In this document: positions 12,208 to 13,683 of the stretch, piece after piece
Numbering within the stretch: position 1 is the first letter of the stretch
Layout: each line of letters opens with the position of its first letter
Notes under the pieces: generated by a model
Database searches by the model: none
What the model saw: only the letters and a program-made list of their open reading frames with translations
Told to the model about the DNA's origin: nothing
Program-made: the position numbers and the translations under genes
Source of the DNA: Magnetospirillum sp.
GTDB lineage: Bacteria; Pseudomonadota; Alphaproteobacteria; Rhodospirillales; Magnetospirillaceae
Assembly: GCA_020217035.1 (NCBI GenBank)
Contig: JAIWOG010000108.1
Coordinates: 1-13,683, forward strand
Reading direction: 5' to 3'
DNA length: 13,683 nt

Positions 12208-13683
12208 TTAGTACACGCGCTTTTGCGGCTTGATGTACTCGACCTCGTCGGTCAGCGTGTAGGTGTGCACCGGACGGTAGTCCAGGCTCACCTTGCCGTC
12301 CTTGACGGTGGCCAGGGTGTGCTTCTGCCAGTTCACGTCGTCGCGATCGGGATAATCCTCGTGGGCGTGGGCGCCGCGCGATTCGTGACGGGCTTCCGCC
12401 GACACGATGGTCGCCAACGCGCAATCCATCAGGTTTTCCAGTTCCAACGCTTCGACCAGATCCGAGTTCCACACGGTGGAACGGTCGTTGATCTTGATCT
12501 GCGGCAGGGTCGAGGCGACTTCGTACATCTTGTCGACGCCTTCGGCCAGCGACTTCGAGGTGCGGAACACCGCGGCGTCGTTCTGCATGGTCTTTTGCAT
12601 GGCCAGACGGATTTCGCTGGTATGCATGGACCCGGAAGCGTTGCGCAGACGATCGAAGCGCGACAGGGCCAGATCGGCCGAGTCCGCCGGCAACGGCTTG
12701 TGGGGCGTGCCGGGCTTCAGGGTGTCGGCGGCGCGCAGGGCAGCGGCGCGGCCGAACACCACGATGTCCAGCAGCGAGTTGGTGCCCAGGCGGTTGGCGC
12801 CGTGCACCGACACGCAGGCCGCTTCGCCGATGGCCATCAGGCCCTCGACGGTGGCGTCGGGGTTGTCGGCGGTCGGACGCAGCACTTCGCCATAAAGGTT
12901 GGTGGGGATGCCGCCCATGTTGTAGTGCACGGTCGGCAGCACCGGGATCGGCTGCTTGGTGACGTCGACGCCGGCGAAGATCTTCGAGGTCTCGGAGATG
13001 CCGGGCAGACGCAGTTCCAGATCGGCCGGGTCCAGGTGATCCAGGTGCAGGAAGATGTGGTCGTTGTGTTCGCCAACGCCACGGCCTTCGCGGATTTCCA
13101 TGGTCATGGCGCGGCTGACCACGTCACGGGACGCCAGGTCCTTGGCGGTCGGCGCGTAACGTTCCATGAAACGTTCGCCGGCCGAGTTGCGCAGGATGCC
13201 GCCTTCGCCGCGGGCACCCTCGGTGATCAGACAGCCCGAACCGTAGATGCCGGTGGGGTGGAACTGCACGAATTCCATGTCCTGCAAGGGCAGGCCGGCG
13301 CGGGCCACCATGCCATGACCGTCGCCGGTGCAGGTATGGGCCGAGGTGCAGCTGAAATAAGCGCGGCCATAACCGCCCGAAGCCAGCACCACCTTGTGGG
13401 CGCGGAAGCGATGCAGCGAGCCGTCGTCCAGGTTCCAGGCCATGACGCCACGGCAGGCGCCGTTTTCCATGATCAGGTCCAGCGCGAAGTATTCGACGAA
13501 AAATTCGCAGGAATGCTTCAGCGACTGCGAATACAGCGTGTGCAGGATGGCATGACCAGTGCGGTCGGCGGCGGCGCAGGCGCGCTGCACCGGCTTTTCG
13601 CCGAAATTCGACATGTGGCCGCCGAAGGGGCGCTGGTAGATCTTGCCTTCCGGAGTGCGCGAGAACGGCACGCCGAAATGTTC
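12208..13683 (-). CDS. sdhA: Succinate dehydrogenase flavoprotein subunit (N-terminus beyond right edge)
   Basis: This is the C-terminal 491 residues of SdhA, which oxidises succinate to fumarate with covalently bound FAD. The frame stays open to the window edge (reading ...[10 protein letters not shown]...), so roughly the first 100 residues, including the flavin-linking His, are missing from view. Visible active-site elements are [20 protein letters not shown] with the substrate-binding His, followed by the Arg-containing [26 protein letters not shown] and [20 protein letters not shown] supply further substrate and FAD contacts. The end, [21 protein letters not shown], has the RPVH form typical of alphaproteobacteria and mitochondria. 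The stop is 22 bp before sdhB. sdhC and sdhD are expected upstream, beyond this window. No frameshift or missing key residue was seen. Confidence 0.98.
   Translation of the reverse strand, partial: EHFGVPFSRTPEGKIYQRPFGGHMSNFGEKPVQRACAAADRTGHAILHTLYSQSLKHSCEFFVEYFALDLIMENGACRGVMAWNLDDGSLHRFRAHKVVLASGGYGRAYFSCTSAHTCTGDGHGMVARAGLPLQDMEFVQFHPTGIYGSGCLITEGARGEGGILRNSAGERFMERYAPTAKDLASRDVVSRAMTMEIREGRGVGEHNDHIFLHLDHLDPADLELRLPGISETSKIFAGVDVTKQPIPVLPTVHYNMGGIPTNLYGEVLRPTADNPDATVEGLMAIGEAACVSVHGANRLGTNSLLDIVVFGRAAALRAADTLKPGTPHKPLPADSADLALSRFDRLRNASGSMHTSEIRLAMQKTMQNDAAVFRTSKSLAEGVDKMYEVASTLPQIKINDRSTVWNSDLVEALELENLMDCALATIVSAEARHESRGAHAHEDYPDRDDVNWQKHTLATVKDGKVSLDYRPVHTYTLTDEVEYIKPQKRVY

Overview
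The window is a high-GC, gene-dense stretch of an alphaproteobacterial chromosome. It is most likely from the Rhodospirillales and resembles Magnetospirillum. This rests on protein flavour and gene content: a PPi-dependent phosphofructokinase, a DivL-like PAS kinase, a ZapE/AFG1 ATPase close to sdhAB, and a DUF1289 protein. The genus is an inference and no database was consulted. No RNA genes, CRISPR arrays, insertion sequences or prophage genes were seen. Every gap between genes is under 150 bp.

Left block (1-3809, all minus strand). In transcription order it holds a DUF1289 mini-protein, a DUF924 protein, a large two-repeat DUF1538 membrane protein and two divergent PII-like proteins. The 5' part of an MsbA-type ABC exporter then runs off the left edge. 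DUF1289/DUF924, DUF1538/PII-1 and PII-1/PII-2 overlap by 4, 4 and 11 bp, so translational coupling is likely. The DUF1538 plus two PII-like genes are the best candidate for a little-described system: a membrane transporter-like protein paired with two small trimeric-type regulators that both lack the classical uridylylation loop.

Middle block (3942-9457). A plus-strand PPi-dependent phosphofructokinase converges on a minus-strand multi-PAS histidine-kinase-like protein. That protein has an intact ATP-binding domain, but Ala replaces the phosphoacceptor His, so it looks like a DivL-type pseudokinase. A divergent YqaA/DedA-type membrane protein follows and converges on zapE. Both convergent pairs overlap by exactly 4 bp, so their stop codons interlock.

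Right block (9491-13683). A DHH-type phosphoesterase (minus) is followed by a strong terminator before zapE. It is divergent from a small proline-rich lipoprotein (plus). A bidirectional terminator separates that lipoprotein from sdhB and sdhA (minus). These are the flavoprotein and iron-sulfur subunits of succinate dehydrogenase. sdhA runs off the right edge, where sdhC and sdhD would be expected.

Functionally the window mixes central carbon and energy metabolism (PPi-PFK, SDH), phosphoryl and polyphosphate chemistry (DHH protein), envelope transport (ABC exporter, DUF1538, YqaA) and regulation (PII-like proteins, pseudokinase). Part of it is an ordinary housekeeping neighbourhood. The DUF1538/PII module and the pseudokinase are the places to look further.
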